Below are positions 29,207-38,477 of a stretch of 64,000 nt of DNA, in pieces. Below the pieces are notes generated by a model. That model saw only the letters and a list, made by a program, of their open reading frames with translations, had not been told where the DNA came from and searched no databases. The DNA lies in NCBI GenBank assembly GCA_964252015.1, contig CAXULW010000009.1:1-64000 (forward strand), written 5' to 3'. Position 1 is the stretch's first letter. Every line of letters starts with the position of its first letter. A program made the translations under genes and the position numbers. The DNA is from CAXSBR01 sp964252015. GTDB lineage: Bacteria; Actinomycetota; Actinomycetes; Mycobacteriales; Jatrophihabitantaceae.

Positions 29207-29883
29207 TTGGTGCCGGTCTTTGACACGTCGAACCGATGGCTGAGGAGCGCACTGGTTAGGTTGAGTGAGAGCGTGTAGTGGGCGACCTTGCCGTCCGTCA
29301 CGTTCGTCGTCGGGTTCACGTCGGCTACACCGGGAATCGCAGTGAGATGGTCGACGTACGTGGCCAAATTGTCCAACGAACGTCCTGTGCCCGAAAGGGT
29401 GACGGTCCCGATGATGGCCAGCGCGGACCCAGCGGCGCCCGCCGTAGCCGCACCCGCCACGGCCGGGGTGACCGTGATCGACTCGGAGGCGATCGTCATC
29501 GGCGCCGGCAGCGCACTGCGCAGGCGATCCATAAATTTGGCCAGATCGACGTCACTGCCCATCAACGTCGCGATCTGGGTCTGGACCTGGACGACTGTGC
29601 CCTGAAGCTGAGTGAGACCGGAGTACTTTCGCACACCCGCTTGCAACTGGAAGGTCTGCGCCTGCACCTTGTCCATGGCCGCGGTGGCCGCTGAGTGCCG
29701 TCGGGCGGCGGCCACGTAACCACCGGCGCAGGCCAGCAGTAGGAGAACCAGTCCGACGCCGAGCCACTTGCGCAAGGTCTTCAGCTCGCGTGAATTGATC
29801 AGCTCTGGCGGGGTCAGGTCAGCGGCGATGCCCCAGCCCGGCATGGTGCTCCAGAGCTGGGGGGTCGGTGCGGTGACGGTCAT
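29203..29883 (-). CDS. pilN: Type IV pilus assembly protein PilN
   Basis: The 226-residue protein has a short cytoplasmic N-terminus (the LTPPELINSRELKTLRK part resembles the PilM-binding motif), one membrane helix at about 43-62 and a periplasm-equivalent coiled coil plus ferredoxin-like region. It would link PilM to PilO at the membrane. I place the start at the ATG at 29883, because the upstream frame is only the MIRU-like repeat. That repeat separates it from pilM, a pair that usually overlaps. Confidence 0.85.
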   Translation of the reverse strand: MTVTAPTPQLWSTMPGWGIAADLTPPELINSRELKTLRKWLGVGLVLLLLACAGGYVAAARRHSAATAAMDKVQAQTFQLQAGVRKYSGLTQLQGTVVQVQTQIATLMGSDVDLAKFMDRLRSALPAPMTIASESITVTPAVAGAATAGAAGSALAIIGTVTLSGTGRSLDNLATYVDHLTAIPGVADVNPTTNVTDGKVAHYTLSLNLTSALLSHRFDVSKTGTK

Positions 29884-29963
29884 GAGCAGTCCTCCGTCGT
29901 GAGGATCGCAGCGAGGAACGAGCGAGGACCGGAGCGACGGCGGACTGCGGGTGGCACAGTCAT
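29880..29963. repeat. MIRU-like intercistronic element, copy 1 (pilM-pilN)
   Basis: This 84-bp element fills the whole gap between the pilM stop and the pilN start. Both ends read TCAT on the plus strand (ATGA on the coding strand), so the stop/start overlap appears duplicated. Inside, GCAGTCCTCCGTCGT (29886-29900) pairs with 29933-29948, around a loop containing GAGGATCGCAGCGAGG. It is homologous to elements at 48903 and 56728, in the same orientation relative to transcription. Confidence 0.8.
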
Positions 29964-31039
29964 GCCGCCGCTCCCATCGCGAGGCCCACGGCCACGGCAC
30001 TCGCTGATCGCTCGTCATTGTCCGGGGGTACGTCAGCGGACGCCCACCGGTTGCGAATGTGCTGCATCGGCGTGATCACGTTCGTCGGTACCCCGTTCTG
30101 CTCGGCCAACATGCCGGCCAGGCCCGGCAAGCCGGACCCGCCACCCGTCAACGAGATCCGCTCCAGGCGGGCGTCGCTGGCCGAACCGAAGTAGTTGATC
30201 GAGCTGCGAATTTCCGCCAACAGCGGCCGCACACCCTCGGTGAGGGTCCGCGTCACCTCAGCGCTCGGGCCGACCAGGCCGATCTCGTACTTGGCCCTCT
30301 CGGCCTGCTCGTGGTTCAGGCTCAGCCGGTCCATCAGGCGTTCGCTTAGTTCCTGGCCCCCCCGGGCCAGGGTCCGGACCAGTTTGGGCACACCCCGGTT
30401 GTGGATCACGATCGTGGTCAGGTCCGCGCCCACGTCGATGACCGCTTCCACCGCGAGGTGTTCGTCGGCGATGGAACGCAGCAGGGCGAACGAGGACAGG
30501 TCTACGCGGGCGACCTTGAGGCCGGCTCGTTCCACTGCCTCGACTGCGGTGACTACGGGCTTGCGGGGGGTGGCGATCAGCAGACCGTTCAGCAGCTTGG
30601 ACTCGGGATCGGCTTCGCCGAGCCGGACAAAGTCCAGGATGACCTGCTCGATCGGCATCGCGACGATCTCCCGCGCCTGGAACGGCAGCGCTTTTGCCTG
30701 CTGGGCCGGGGTCAGGTTCGGTATCTCGATGTCGCGCACGAGAACCTGCGGGTTGGCGATGCCCAGGATCACGTGGTCGCAGCCGAAATCGTGGATGTCC
30801 CACAGCCGCTTGAGCGCCGACGTGAGCACCGCGGCGTCCACGACCTCGCCGTTGACGATTGTCCCCGGCGGCAAGGGCAGCCAGCCGAGGCCGTGCACGG
30901 TGACCGACGGTCGGCCCTCGACCCGGCCGGGGGTGAGGATGGCGACGCGCGCGGACGTCGCGCCCAGATCTAGACCGATGGCGTGGCCGTCGGAATTGAT
31001 GGCCGCGACCTTGCCCACGCCGATCTGGCGATGCTTCAT
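29960..31039 (-). CDS. pilM: Type IV pilus assembly ATPase-like protein PilM
   Basis: The 359-residue actin-like protein has phosphate-binding segments AIGLDLGATSARVAIL (about 21-36) and VIDVGADLTTIVIHNRG (about 200-215), and an adenosine motif SLTGGGSGLPGLAGML near 315. PilM forms the cytoplasmic ring of the assembly platform and binds the PilN tail. The start at 31039 gives the usual length; the longer open frame overlaps pilD. It follows pilD by 34 bp. Confidence 0.93.
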   Translation of the reverse strand: MKHRQIGVGKVAAINSDGHAIGLDLGATSARVAILTPGRVEGRPSVTVHGLGWLPLPPGTIVNGEVVDAAVLTSALKRLWDIHDFGCDHVILGIANPQVLVRDIEIPNLTPAQQAKALPFQAREIVAMPIEQVILDFVRLGEADPESKLLNGLLIATPRKPVVTAVEAVERAGLKVARVDLSSFALLRSIADEHLAVEAVIDVGADLTTIVIHNRGVPKLVRTLARGGQELSERLMDRLSLNHEQAERAKYEIGLVGPSAEVTRTLTEGVRPLLAEIRSSINYFGSASDARLERISLTGGGSGLPGLAGMLAEQNGVPTNVITPMQHIRNRWASADVPPDNDERSASAVAVGLAMGAAA

Positions 31040-31073
31040 GGGGTCTCCCAACCGGGTCGAACAGCGGGTGCGC

Positions 31074-31865
31074 TCAGGTCCGTAGGACCAGATGTGCGTA
31101 AAGATCGGTGATCGGGCTGCCAGCGAAGATCGCGAGAAACGCGGCGGCCACCATGAACGGTCCGAACGGGATGGCCGTCTTGCCGGTACCACCCCGACTG
31201 ACAATGACCAGGAACCCCGCCGCCGAGCCGATGAAGAACGCCGCGAACGCGCCGACCAGCAGCACCGGGTAGGACAGGAAGCCGAGTACGCCACCAACCA
31301 GGCCGGCCAGCTTCACGTCGCCGAATCCCATCCCGGCCGGGTAAAGGAAGGCCAGCACGAAGTAGAACCCGAACAACCCGAGCGCTCCGATACCGGCACG
31401 AATAAGTGCCGCTGGATCGTGCTGCACCAGCGCGGCGATCGTCAACAACGCTGCCAAGACCGGGTAAGCAGGCAGCACGATCGCGTTCGGCAACCGCCGC
31501 ACGTCGAGGTCGATCGCCGTGAGACAAATTCCCGCCGCGGCAAACACGAGGTAGGCCGGCAACGCCGCCAGCAGATTCAGGTGCGCGAGGCGGACGGCGA
31601 CGGCCACGAACAGGGCGGCTGTCGTCAGTTCCACCAGCGGATAGCGAACGCTGATCCGCACCCGGCAGTCGGCGCACCGTCCGCGCAGGAGCAGCCAGCT
31701 CAGGATTGGAACGTTGTGCCGTTTGCGTACCGGCTGGTCGCACGACGGGCAGTGCGACGGGGGCCGCGCCAGCGACTCCCTGAGGGGAACTCGGTAAATG
31801 ACCACGTTCAAAAAGGAGCCCACGGCCAATCCGAACAGGGCGATCGCCACGAGCAGCAGGGCCAT
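31074..31865 (-). CDS. pilD: Prepilin peptidase / N-methyltransferase PilD
   Basis: The 263-residue polytopic enzyme cleaves prepilin leaders after glycine and methylates the new N-terminus. It has the N-terminal methylase-type domain with two CxxC pairs (HCPSCDQP, RCADCRV) and the two catalytic aspartates of the aspartic peptidase, in TAIDLDVRRLPN and GFGDVKLAGLVGG. The ATG at 31865 has AAGGA at good spacing. It must process the pilins in this locus: pilA1, pilA2 and the minor pilins. Confidence 0.95.
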   Translation of the reverse strand: MALLLVAIALFGLAVGSFLNVVIYRVPLRESLARPPSHCPSCDQPVRKRHNVPILSWLLLRGRCADCRVRISVRYPLVELTTAALFVAVAVRLAHLNLLAALPAYLVFAAAGICLTAIDLDVRRLPNAIVLPAYPVLAALLTIAALVQHDPAALIRAGIGALGLFGFYFVLAFLYPAGMGFGDVKLAGLVGGVLGFLSYPVLLVGAFAAFFIGSAAGFLVIVSRGGTGKTAIPFGPFMVAAAFLAIFAGSPITDLYAHLVLRT

Positions 31866-31904
31866 GGCTGTGTCCTTCCTGACCACCCGAGCCAAGTCCG
31901 CCGG

Positions 31905-32381
31905 TCAGCATGTCAACCGGTACGCAGTGACGGCTGTAGTCGTGGTTGTCACCGAGCCACCCGACTTGCTGTGGTAGCAGTAGGTCTTGTTGTTGCCGTT
32001 GACGTTCTTGGCGCTGACGATGTAACCGCTGAGGTCCGACGCTGACGGCGTGAAGTACGTCAGCACGGTTCCGCTGCTGACGTTGATGGTCTGGCCCGCG
32101 CAGACGCCTCCAGGGACCCCGGCCGTGATGGATACCGGATACACCTGCGAATCGCCGTTGCACTGCTCCAGCACGTCGACCGCGTGCCGCAGGTCAGACT
32201 TGGCCGACGCGTCGTTGACACCCCTGCGGTAGTTCAAGTACAGCGGGATCGCTACGGCGATCAGCACGCCGAGGATTACGACAACCACCAGCAACTCGAT
32301 AAGCGTGAAGCCCTCGTTCCTCGGCTCGCTCGCCCCCGCGCGGACCGGTCCCGATGACGACCGATGCTGCGTTTCAGTCAT
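31905..32381 (-). CDS. Type IV major pilin-like prepilin (PilA2)
   Basis: The 158-residue protein has a 24-residue leader ending EPRNEG, then FTLIELLVVVVILGVLIAVA with Glu5. A pilin alpha-helix (LYLNYRRGVNDASAKSDLRH) and a beta-rich head with cysteine pairs follow; the C-terminus is ...YRLTC. It is a clear paralogue of the gene upstream (identical segments across the first 50 mature residues), with a diverged head. A strong hairpin separates the two, so expression levels may differ. Confidence 0.93.
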   Translation of the reverse strand: MTETQHRSSSGPVRAGASEPRNEGFTLIELLVVVVILGVLIAVAIPLYLNYRRGVNDASAKSDLRHAVDVLEQCNGDSQVYPVSITAGVPGGVCAGQTINVSSGTVLTYFTPSASDLSGYIVSAKNVNGNNKTYCYHSKSGGSVTTTTTAVTAYRLTC

Positions 32382-32418
32382 AACCAATCTCTCCGAAGTG
32401 CGCAATGGGAGTGAGCGG

Positions 32419-32459
32419 CGATGGGTGGGCCCGCGCCGCAGCGCGCGGCCCACCCATCG
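32419..32459 (-). terminator. Strong hairpin between pilA1 and pilA2
   Basis: CGATGGGTGGGCC (32419-32431) pairs perfectly with GGCCCACCCATCG (32447-32459), and the 15-nt centre can pair further. It lies 18 bp after the pilA1 stop. It could end most transcripts after the major pilin, or stabilise the pilA1 mRNA 3' end. Confidence 0.75.
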
Positions 32460-32476
32460 ACCTATCCAGGCCTGGC

Positions 32477-32959
32477 TCAGCAGGTTGCCGTGGCCAACGA
32501 GGTGGCGGCGGTGACCGCCACCACCGAGCCGCCTTTGGCGCTGTTGTAGCAGTAGTACTTAGGCGCGCCGCCGGAGTTCGTGGTGGCGAGGATGTACGAG
32601 GCCACCGGCGTAGCGGTGGCAATTGGCGTGTACAAGAGCGTGGTACCGCTGGACAGGTTGACCGTCTGCGAGGTGGTCGTGCCGCAACCGGCTGTCAACG
32701 CGATAGCTCCTCCGGTGGAAGGTACGGCCGTCGGGTAGGTGTTGTTGTCGGTGTTGCACTGCTCCAACACGTTGATGGCGTTGCGCAGGTCCGACTTGGC
32801 GGACGCGTCGTTGGCGCCCCTGCGGTAGTTCAGGTACAGCGGGATGGCGATCGCGATCAGGATGCCGAGGATCACGACGACCACCAGCAGCTCGATCAGG
32901 GTGAACCCGTTTTCACCCTTGGCGCGCTCCTCGCGGAGCTTGGTCAGTCTTGAGAGCAT
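32477..32959 (-). CDS. pilA: Type IV major pilin (PilA1)
   Basis: The 160-residue prepilin has an 18-residue leader ending KGENG. Mature FTLIELLVVVVILGILIAIA follows, with Glu5, then a helix (LYLNYRRGANDASAKSDLRN) and a head with cysteines at CNTDNN, GCGT, YYC and the C-terminal ATC. The ATG at 32959 has GGAGG at ideal spacing; the upstream ATG at 32971 overlaps that site and is unlikely. It is the first pilin in the run and the best candidate for the fibre subunit. Confidence 0.95.
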   Translation of the reverse strand: MLSRLTKLREERAKGENGFTLIELLVVVVILGILIAIAIPLYLNYRRGANDASAKSDLRNAINVLEQCNTDNNTYPTAVPSTGGAIALTAGCGTTTSQTVNLSSGTTLLYTPIATATPVASYILATTNSGGAPKYYCYNSAKGGSVVAVTAATSLATATC

Positions 32960-33025
32960 GAGAGCCTCCATGGCCCGGGTAGTTGCGGCGCGGCGAGGAG
33001 TTGCCGACCGAGTCAGTCCCTTACC

Positions 33026-33033
33026 TAATCGGC
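33026..33033 (-). promoter_or_regulatory. FliA/WhiG-like -10 candidate upstream of pilA1
   Basis: On the minus strand the sequence GCCGATTA, seven of eight bases of the FliA/WhiG -10 (GCCGATAA), lies 67 bp before the pilA1 start. The -35 region at 15-bp spacing reads TCAT instead of TAAA, so support is partial. The 149-bp gap between pilC and pilA1 leaves room for an independent promoter. Confidence 0.35.
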
Positions 33034-33108
33034 TGCCGGATCAGGAACATGAGGGACCAAAGACACTCTTTATGAAGCAATCGAGCAGGCTGGGGAGAGA
33101 GTGAACCC

Positions 33109-34341
33109 TCAGCTGGACTGGATGTTCTGGTAGATCGTGAACATCGGCAGATAGAGGCAAATGACCATCCCGCCGATGACCACGCCCATCAGCACCACGA
33201 GAATCGGTTCCAGCGCCGAGGTCAACGCATCCGTTGCGGTCTCGACTTCCTGGTCGTAGTAGTCGGCCACCCGATCGAGCATCTCGCTGGTCTGCCCGGT
33301 CTCCTCGCCGACCTCGAGCATCTGGACGACCATCGAGGGAAAGATCGGGTGCCGGGACAGCGGCCGGGACAGCGTGCTACCCGTGCGCACCGAATCGCGC
33401 ACGTCGTGCATCGCCTCGCTGATCAGAGCGTTCCCGGACGTGCCTCCGACGATGTCCAGCGCCTGGATGATCGGCACGCCAACGCTCAGCAGCGTGCCCA
33501 GGTTGCGGGCCCAGCGGCTGATGGCCAGCTTCGTGAACAGGCTCCCGAACACGGGCAGGCGGACCTTGATCTTGTCGGTCCGCAACCGAAAGGCGTAGCT
33601 CTGCCGCAGCTGGCGGCGGTACAGCCGCAGGCCGACCAGGGAGCCGACGATCACCAGCGGCAAAACCCAGTACATGTTGTGCGACAGGGTCACCAGGACC
33701 TGGGTCGGCAGCGGCAGCTTGCCCCCGAGCTGTTTGAACATCTTCTCGAAGATCGGGACGATGAACAGGATGACCCCGGTGCCCATCAGCAGCGAGAAGA
33801 TCAGCACGATCACCGGGTAGGTCAACGCCGACTTGATCTTCGCCCGCAGCGTCGCGTCGGACTCGTACATCTTGGCGATCCGAGCCAGCGCCATATCGAG
33901 GAAGCCACCGGTCTCACCGGCGTTGACCATGTTCGTCATCAGCAGCGGGAACTGCTCCGGATGCCGGGACATGGCCGTGGAGAGAGTGGTGCCCTCCTGA
34001 ACGTCCGCGCGCACCTGGGTCAGCGCCGCCTTGAGCTTGGGCCGCACGGTCTGGTCCTCGAGAATCCCCAACGCACGCAGCATGGTCAGTCCCGACGCCG
34101 TCATCGACGCGAACTGCCGCGACAACACCGCGATGTCCTTCAGGCTCGTCCGCTTGCTGAACCCGGGGAGCTTGAGGTCGGCGTTCAGGCCGGCCCCGCT
34201 GCCGGAAACCTTCAGCGGGACCAACTTCTGCGTGACCAGCGAGCTCGCCGCAGCGTCGGCTGAGTCCGAGTCGATCGTGCCCTTCAGCAGGGTGCCGGTG
34301 GAGTCCAGCGCTTCGTAGGTGAACGTCTTCGTAGTGGTCAT
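33109..34341 (-). CDS. pilC: Type IV pilus inner-membrane platform protein PilC
   Basis: The 410-residue protein has two homologous T2SSF domains (about 70-195 and 270-395), each ending in membrane helices (VIVLIFSLLMGTGVILFIVPIF; PILVVLMGVVIGGMVICLYLPMF). The signature LRALGILEDQ and VGEETGQTSEMLDRVADYYDQEV segments are present. It is the rotor/platform acted on by PilB and PilT. Its ATG is 3 bp after the pilT stop. Confidence 0.96.
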   Translation of the reverse strand: MTTTKTFTYEALDSTGTLLKGTIDSDSADAAASSLVTQKLVPLKVSGSGAGLNADLKLPGFSKRTSLKDIAVLSRQFASMTASGLTMLRALGILEDQTVRPKLKAALTQVRADVQEGTTLSTAMSRHPEQFPLLMTNMVNAGETGGFLDMALARIAKMYESDATLRAKIKSALTYPVIVLIFSLLMGTGVILFIVPIFEKMFKQLGGKLPLPTQVLVTLSHNMYWVLPLVIVGSLVGLRLYRRQLRQSYAFRLRTDKIKVRLPVFGSLFTKLAISRWARNLGTLLSVGVPIIQALDIVGGTSGNALISEAMHDVRDSVRTGSTLSRPLSRHPIFPSMVVQMLEVGEETGQTSEMLDRVADYYDQEVETATDALTSALEPILVVLMGVVIGGMVICLYLPMFTIYQNIQSS

Positions 34342-34344
34342 GGA

Positions 34345-35473
<1,129 letters not shown>

Positions 35474-35487
<14 letters not shown>

Positions 35488-37144
35488 GGATGACCTCTTC
35501 CAGGGTGGTGTCGCCACGGGCGGCCTTGCGCAGGCCGTCGTCGCGCAGGCTGACCATGCCCGCCGCCACGGCCACCTTCTTGATCTCACTCGCCGGCGCC
35601 CGGGTCATAGCGAGATGCTCGATCTCCTCCGAGACCGGCATGACCTCGGTCACCGCCATCCGGCCCCGGAAGCCGGTCTGCCCGCAGTTGCGGCAACCGA
35701 CCGGGTGCCACAGGTTCTGCGGTGGCGCGCTGTCCTCGCCGCGCCACTGTTCCGGGTTCGACTCCGACTTGGTCGGCGTGTAGGACTGCTTGCACCAGTC
35801 GCACAGCCGCCGGGCCAGGCGCTGGGCCAGCACGCAATCCAGGGCCGACCCGACCAGGAACGGCTCGATGCCCATCTCGACCAGGCGGGTGACGGCGCTG
35901 GGCGCGTCGTTGGTGTGCAGGGTAGAGAGCACGAGGTGACCGGTGAGCGCGGCCTCGGTGGCCAGCTGCGCGGTGGCCCGGTCGCGGACCTCGCCGATCA
36001 TCAGGACGTCCGGGTCGGAACGCAGGATGGCCGGCAGCACTGCCGCGAACGTGAGGCCCGCCTTGTGGTTCACCTGCACCTGGTTGATCCCGTTCAGCCG
36101 GTACTCGACCGGGTCCTCGACGGTGATGATGTTGACCGCAGGCGTGCTGATCTCGGTCAGCGTCGCGTACAGCGTGGTCGACTTGCCCGACCCGGTCGGC
36201 CCGGTGACCAGCACCATCCCGTGCGGCTTGGTGAACGAGGCCGAGAACCGTCCGTAGTTGAAGTCGGTGAAGCCCAGCTTCTTCAGCTCCAGGTCGATGC
36301 CCGACGTGTCGAGCACCCGCAGCACGATCTTCTCGCCCCACACCGTCGGCAGGGTCGCCAGGCGCAGGTCGACATTGCGCTGGTTCAGCCGCACCGTGAT
36401 CCGGCCGTTCTGGGGCACCCGACGCTCGGTGATGTCGACGTTGGCCATGATCTTCAGCCGCGAGATGAGCGCGGACTGGACGCCCTGGGGCACCTTGTCG
36501 ATCTCGTGCAGCACACCGTCGATCCGAAAGCGCACCCGCATGTCACCGTCGGCCGGCTCCAGGTGCAGGTCCGAGGCCCGGCTCGAGATCGCCTGCTCGA
36601 TGAGCGAGTTGACGTAGCGCACGATCGGGGCGTCGTCCCCGGCCGAGCTCAGGTTGGACACGCCCGCCGCGTCTTCGGTCTTCAACGCATCGCTGATCGA
36701 ACCCAGATCGCTGTCCTGGCGCTTGAGCCGGTCGATCAGCTTGCGCAGCTCGCTGCGGGCGGCGGCCATCGGGCGGATGGTCATGCCGGTCGCGGCCCGG
36801 ATGTCGTCGAAGGCGACCACGTCGCCTGGGTCGCTGATGGCGACGACGAGCTCGTTGCCGTGCATCGCGATACCCAGCACCCGGTGGCGCAGGACCAGCG
36901 GCAGCGGGATCTTGGCCACCGCGGCGGCGTCGATCGGGTAGCCAACCAGGTCGACACTGCTGATGCCGTGGGCGTCGGCCGAGGCCTCGGTCAGTTCGTA
37001 CTCGGTGACGACCGAGTCATTGATCAGGACATCGCGAATGGACCGGCCGGTCCGATCGGCCTCCGCGGCAGCCTCCTCGATCGCAACCGCGTCCGCGCCG
37101 CGGCTGACGAGCGCGTCCAGCAGGGGACGGTAACTGCGGTACAC
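35474..37144 (-). CDS. pilB: Type IV pilus extension ATPase PilB
   Basis: The 556-residue protein has an N-terminal MshEN/GSPII_E-type domain (about 1-150; this fold binds cyclic-di-GMP in some homologues). A secretion ATPase domain follows with Walker A GPTGSGKSTT near 315, the Asp box ITVEDPVEYR, Walker B DVLMIGEVRD and the His box STLHTNDAPSAVTRL. A zinc-binding set of cysteines (LCDWC ... GCRNCGQ) follows. The GTG at 37144 has AGGAG upstream; the longer frame is non-coding. It is the first gene of the pilus run and is divergent from the membrane-protein gene at 37379. Confidence 0.95.
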
Positions 37145-37299
37145 GACACTCCTGTCCGGCTGGCGGGGGCGGGGCTGGCTGTGCGGCGAGATCGAGCACA
37201 GTCGAGGGCTACTTGGTAGTGATCGGCCGCAGAACGGGCGGCATGAGGAATCCAGGCCAACGAATGGCGTCCCACGCGCGGCCAATTCGATCTTTGGGA

Positions 37300-37328
37300 T
37301 TGAGATCTTTTGGCCCGGGCGACATACT
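37300..37328 (+). promoter_or_regulatory. Sigma-70-type promoter for the CxxC membrane protein
   Basis: TTGAGA (37300-37305) and CATACT (37323-37328) are separated by exactly 17 bp, close to the TTGACA-17-TATAAT housekeeping consensus. A 7-bp hairpin (AGCCGAC/GTCGGCT, 37335-37355) lies in the predicted 5' leader before the ATG at 37379. Confidence 0.65.
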
Positions 37329-37378
37329 GGGCACAGCCGACGAATCTGGTCGGCTTCGCCTCGGGGGAGCGACAAAAA

Positions 37379-37942
37379 ATGTCTTATTACGAGACCAGCG
37401 AGCCGTGGCCTGCGCGCGTAGCCGGTCGCTGGGGCCACTGGGGCACCCAGATTCTGATCATGTCGATCATGGCCACCATCGCACTGGTGTTACGGCCACC
37501 TCCCCCCGACAACCCGCTGGCCCTCGAGGGGCCGATCGTCCTGTTCTTCTTCGTATTGGCCAGCTGGGGCTTCATGCGTCAGCACGACCGGCGACTGTGT
37601 GAGCTGTGCATGTCGACGCTGCCGCTCAACGCCTCGGCAACGGCGCTGCGGTACCGCCGCCGCCTGGCCGTCGCCCACCTCGGCACCGACCTGCGGATCA
37701 CGATCGCCTACCTCATCGTCCTGATCGGGTCATCCCCGGTGCTGCTGGACACGAACCTCGTGCCGCACCCGCTGGCTGAGTACGTCTGGGCCACGATCCA
37801 GTCGACGATGATCTACCTGGTGCTGTCGTACCGGACCCACCGCCGATTGCAGCCGTGGTGCCCGCAGTGCCGCGGGGGTCACGGCGGCCGCGAGGACGTC
37901 GACGCGCCCGAACCGATCCCGACCGGTTCGCACAGCAGCTGA
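37379..37942 (+). CDS. Small membrane protein with paired CxxC motifs
   Basis: The 187-residue protein begins at the ATG at 37379 behind a GGGGGAG site. It has hydrophobic segments at about 24-38, 46-62, 102-120 and 128-145. One cysteine pair (CELC, about 73) sits between the second and third segments, and another (CPQC, about 162) in the C-terminal tail, followed by a His/Gly-rich stretch. The four cysteines could bind a metal together. I do not recognise the family. It is divergent from pilB and may be linked to the pilus or to the neighbouring c-di-GMP genes. Confidence 0.65.
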   Translation: MSYYETSEPWPARVAGRWGHWGTQILIMSIMATIALVLRPPPPDNPLALEGPIVLFFFVLASWGFMRQHDRRLCELCMSTLPLNASATALRYRRRLAVAHLGTDLRITIAYLIVLIGSSPVLLDTNLVPHPLAEYVWATIQSTMIYLVLSYRTHRRLQPWCPQCRGGHGGREDVDAPEPIPTGSHSS

Positions 37943-37962
37943 GCTCGCCCGGGCGGTTTCGT

Positions 37963-38304
37963 TCAGAAGCTGCGATGGACGACGGTGTCGGCGGCGAAGA
38001 AGTCACGGGTGAATGTCACTGCGTCCGCATCCTCGAAGGCCTTGCAGGTATAGATGTCCACTGAAAAGAACAGCAACGGCTCGTCCCAGGCGTAGAGATG
38101 CGCGCCGGAGGTCTCCCAGTGGATCCATCCGGCCCATCCGAACTTCGGGGATAGGTGGGCCAGCGGCTGCATGAGAGTTTGCATACCCAGCACCTCGGAC
38201 AGCCGGGACAGGTAGGTGACGATCCCGTTCGAAGTGATCGTCGCGCCCGGAATGCCTTCGATGACGAGGCGTTGGCGGTGAATTGTGGGGGCAAGGTCTC
38301 GCAT
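37963..38304 (-). CDS. S-adenosylmethionine decarboxylase-like (SpeD/SpeH fold) protein with altered active site
   Basis: The 113-residue protein aligns by eye with the small bacterial AdoMet decarboxylase proenzyme. The C-terminal SVDIYTCKAFEDADAV keeps the catalytic cysteine (YTC). HWETSGAHLYAWDEP takes the place of the cleavage region, usually AESHLSIHTWPE. The cleavage serine is kept, but the following His becomes Gly and the catalytic His becomes Tyr. Such changes occur in homologues that act as pyruvoyl-dependent ornithine or arginine decarboxylases. No spermidine synthase gene is adjacent. It converges on the CxxC protein with a 20-bp gap and lacks an obvious ribosome-binding site. Confidence 0.62.
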   Translation of the reverse strand: MRDLAPTIHRQRLVIEGIPGATITSNGIVTYLSRLSEVLGMQTLMQPLAHLSPKFGWAGWIHWETSGAHLYAWDEPLLFFSVDIYTCKAFEDADAVTFTRDFFAADTVVHRSF

Positions 38305-38477
38305 GACGAATCGGCCAATCAGGAGGGGGCGGGGTCTGAGCTGCCGGCGCCAAGTTGCTCGGGCCGGGATATGACGACGTCGGCCAGTAGATCACCGTCG
38401 GCCCGGCTCGGCATTTCCGCAACTTCGGCGTCGGACACCCTGGCGAGCCGCCGCTAATAGCCGGCCCAGAACTGCCG

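Noticed and set aside
28508..29252. Extending the giant pilin start upstream to 29252
   Set aside because: The extra 253 codons overlap pilO and pilN in another frame and would bury the prepilin signal. The ATG at 28493 leaves a normal leader.
35615..37219. Long plus-strand open frame (534 codons) opposite pilB
   Set aside because: It is the antisense shadow of pilB in high-GC DNA. The translation is rich in Arg, Gly, His and Gln with no domain pattern.
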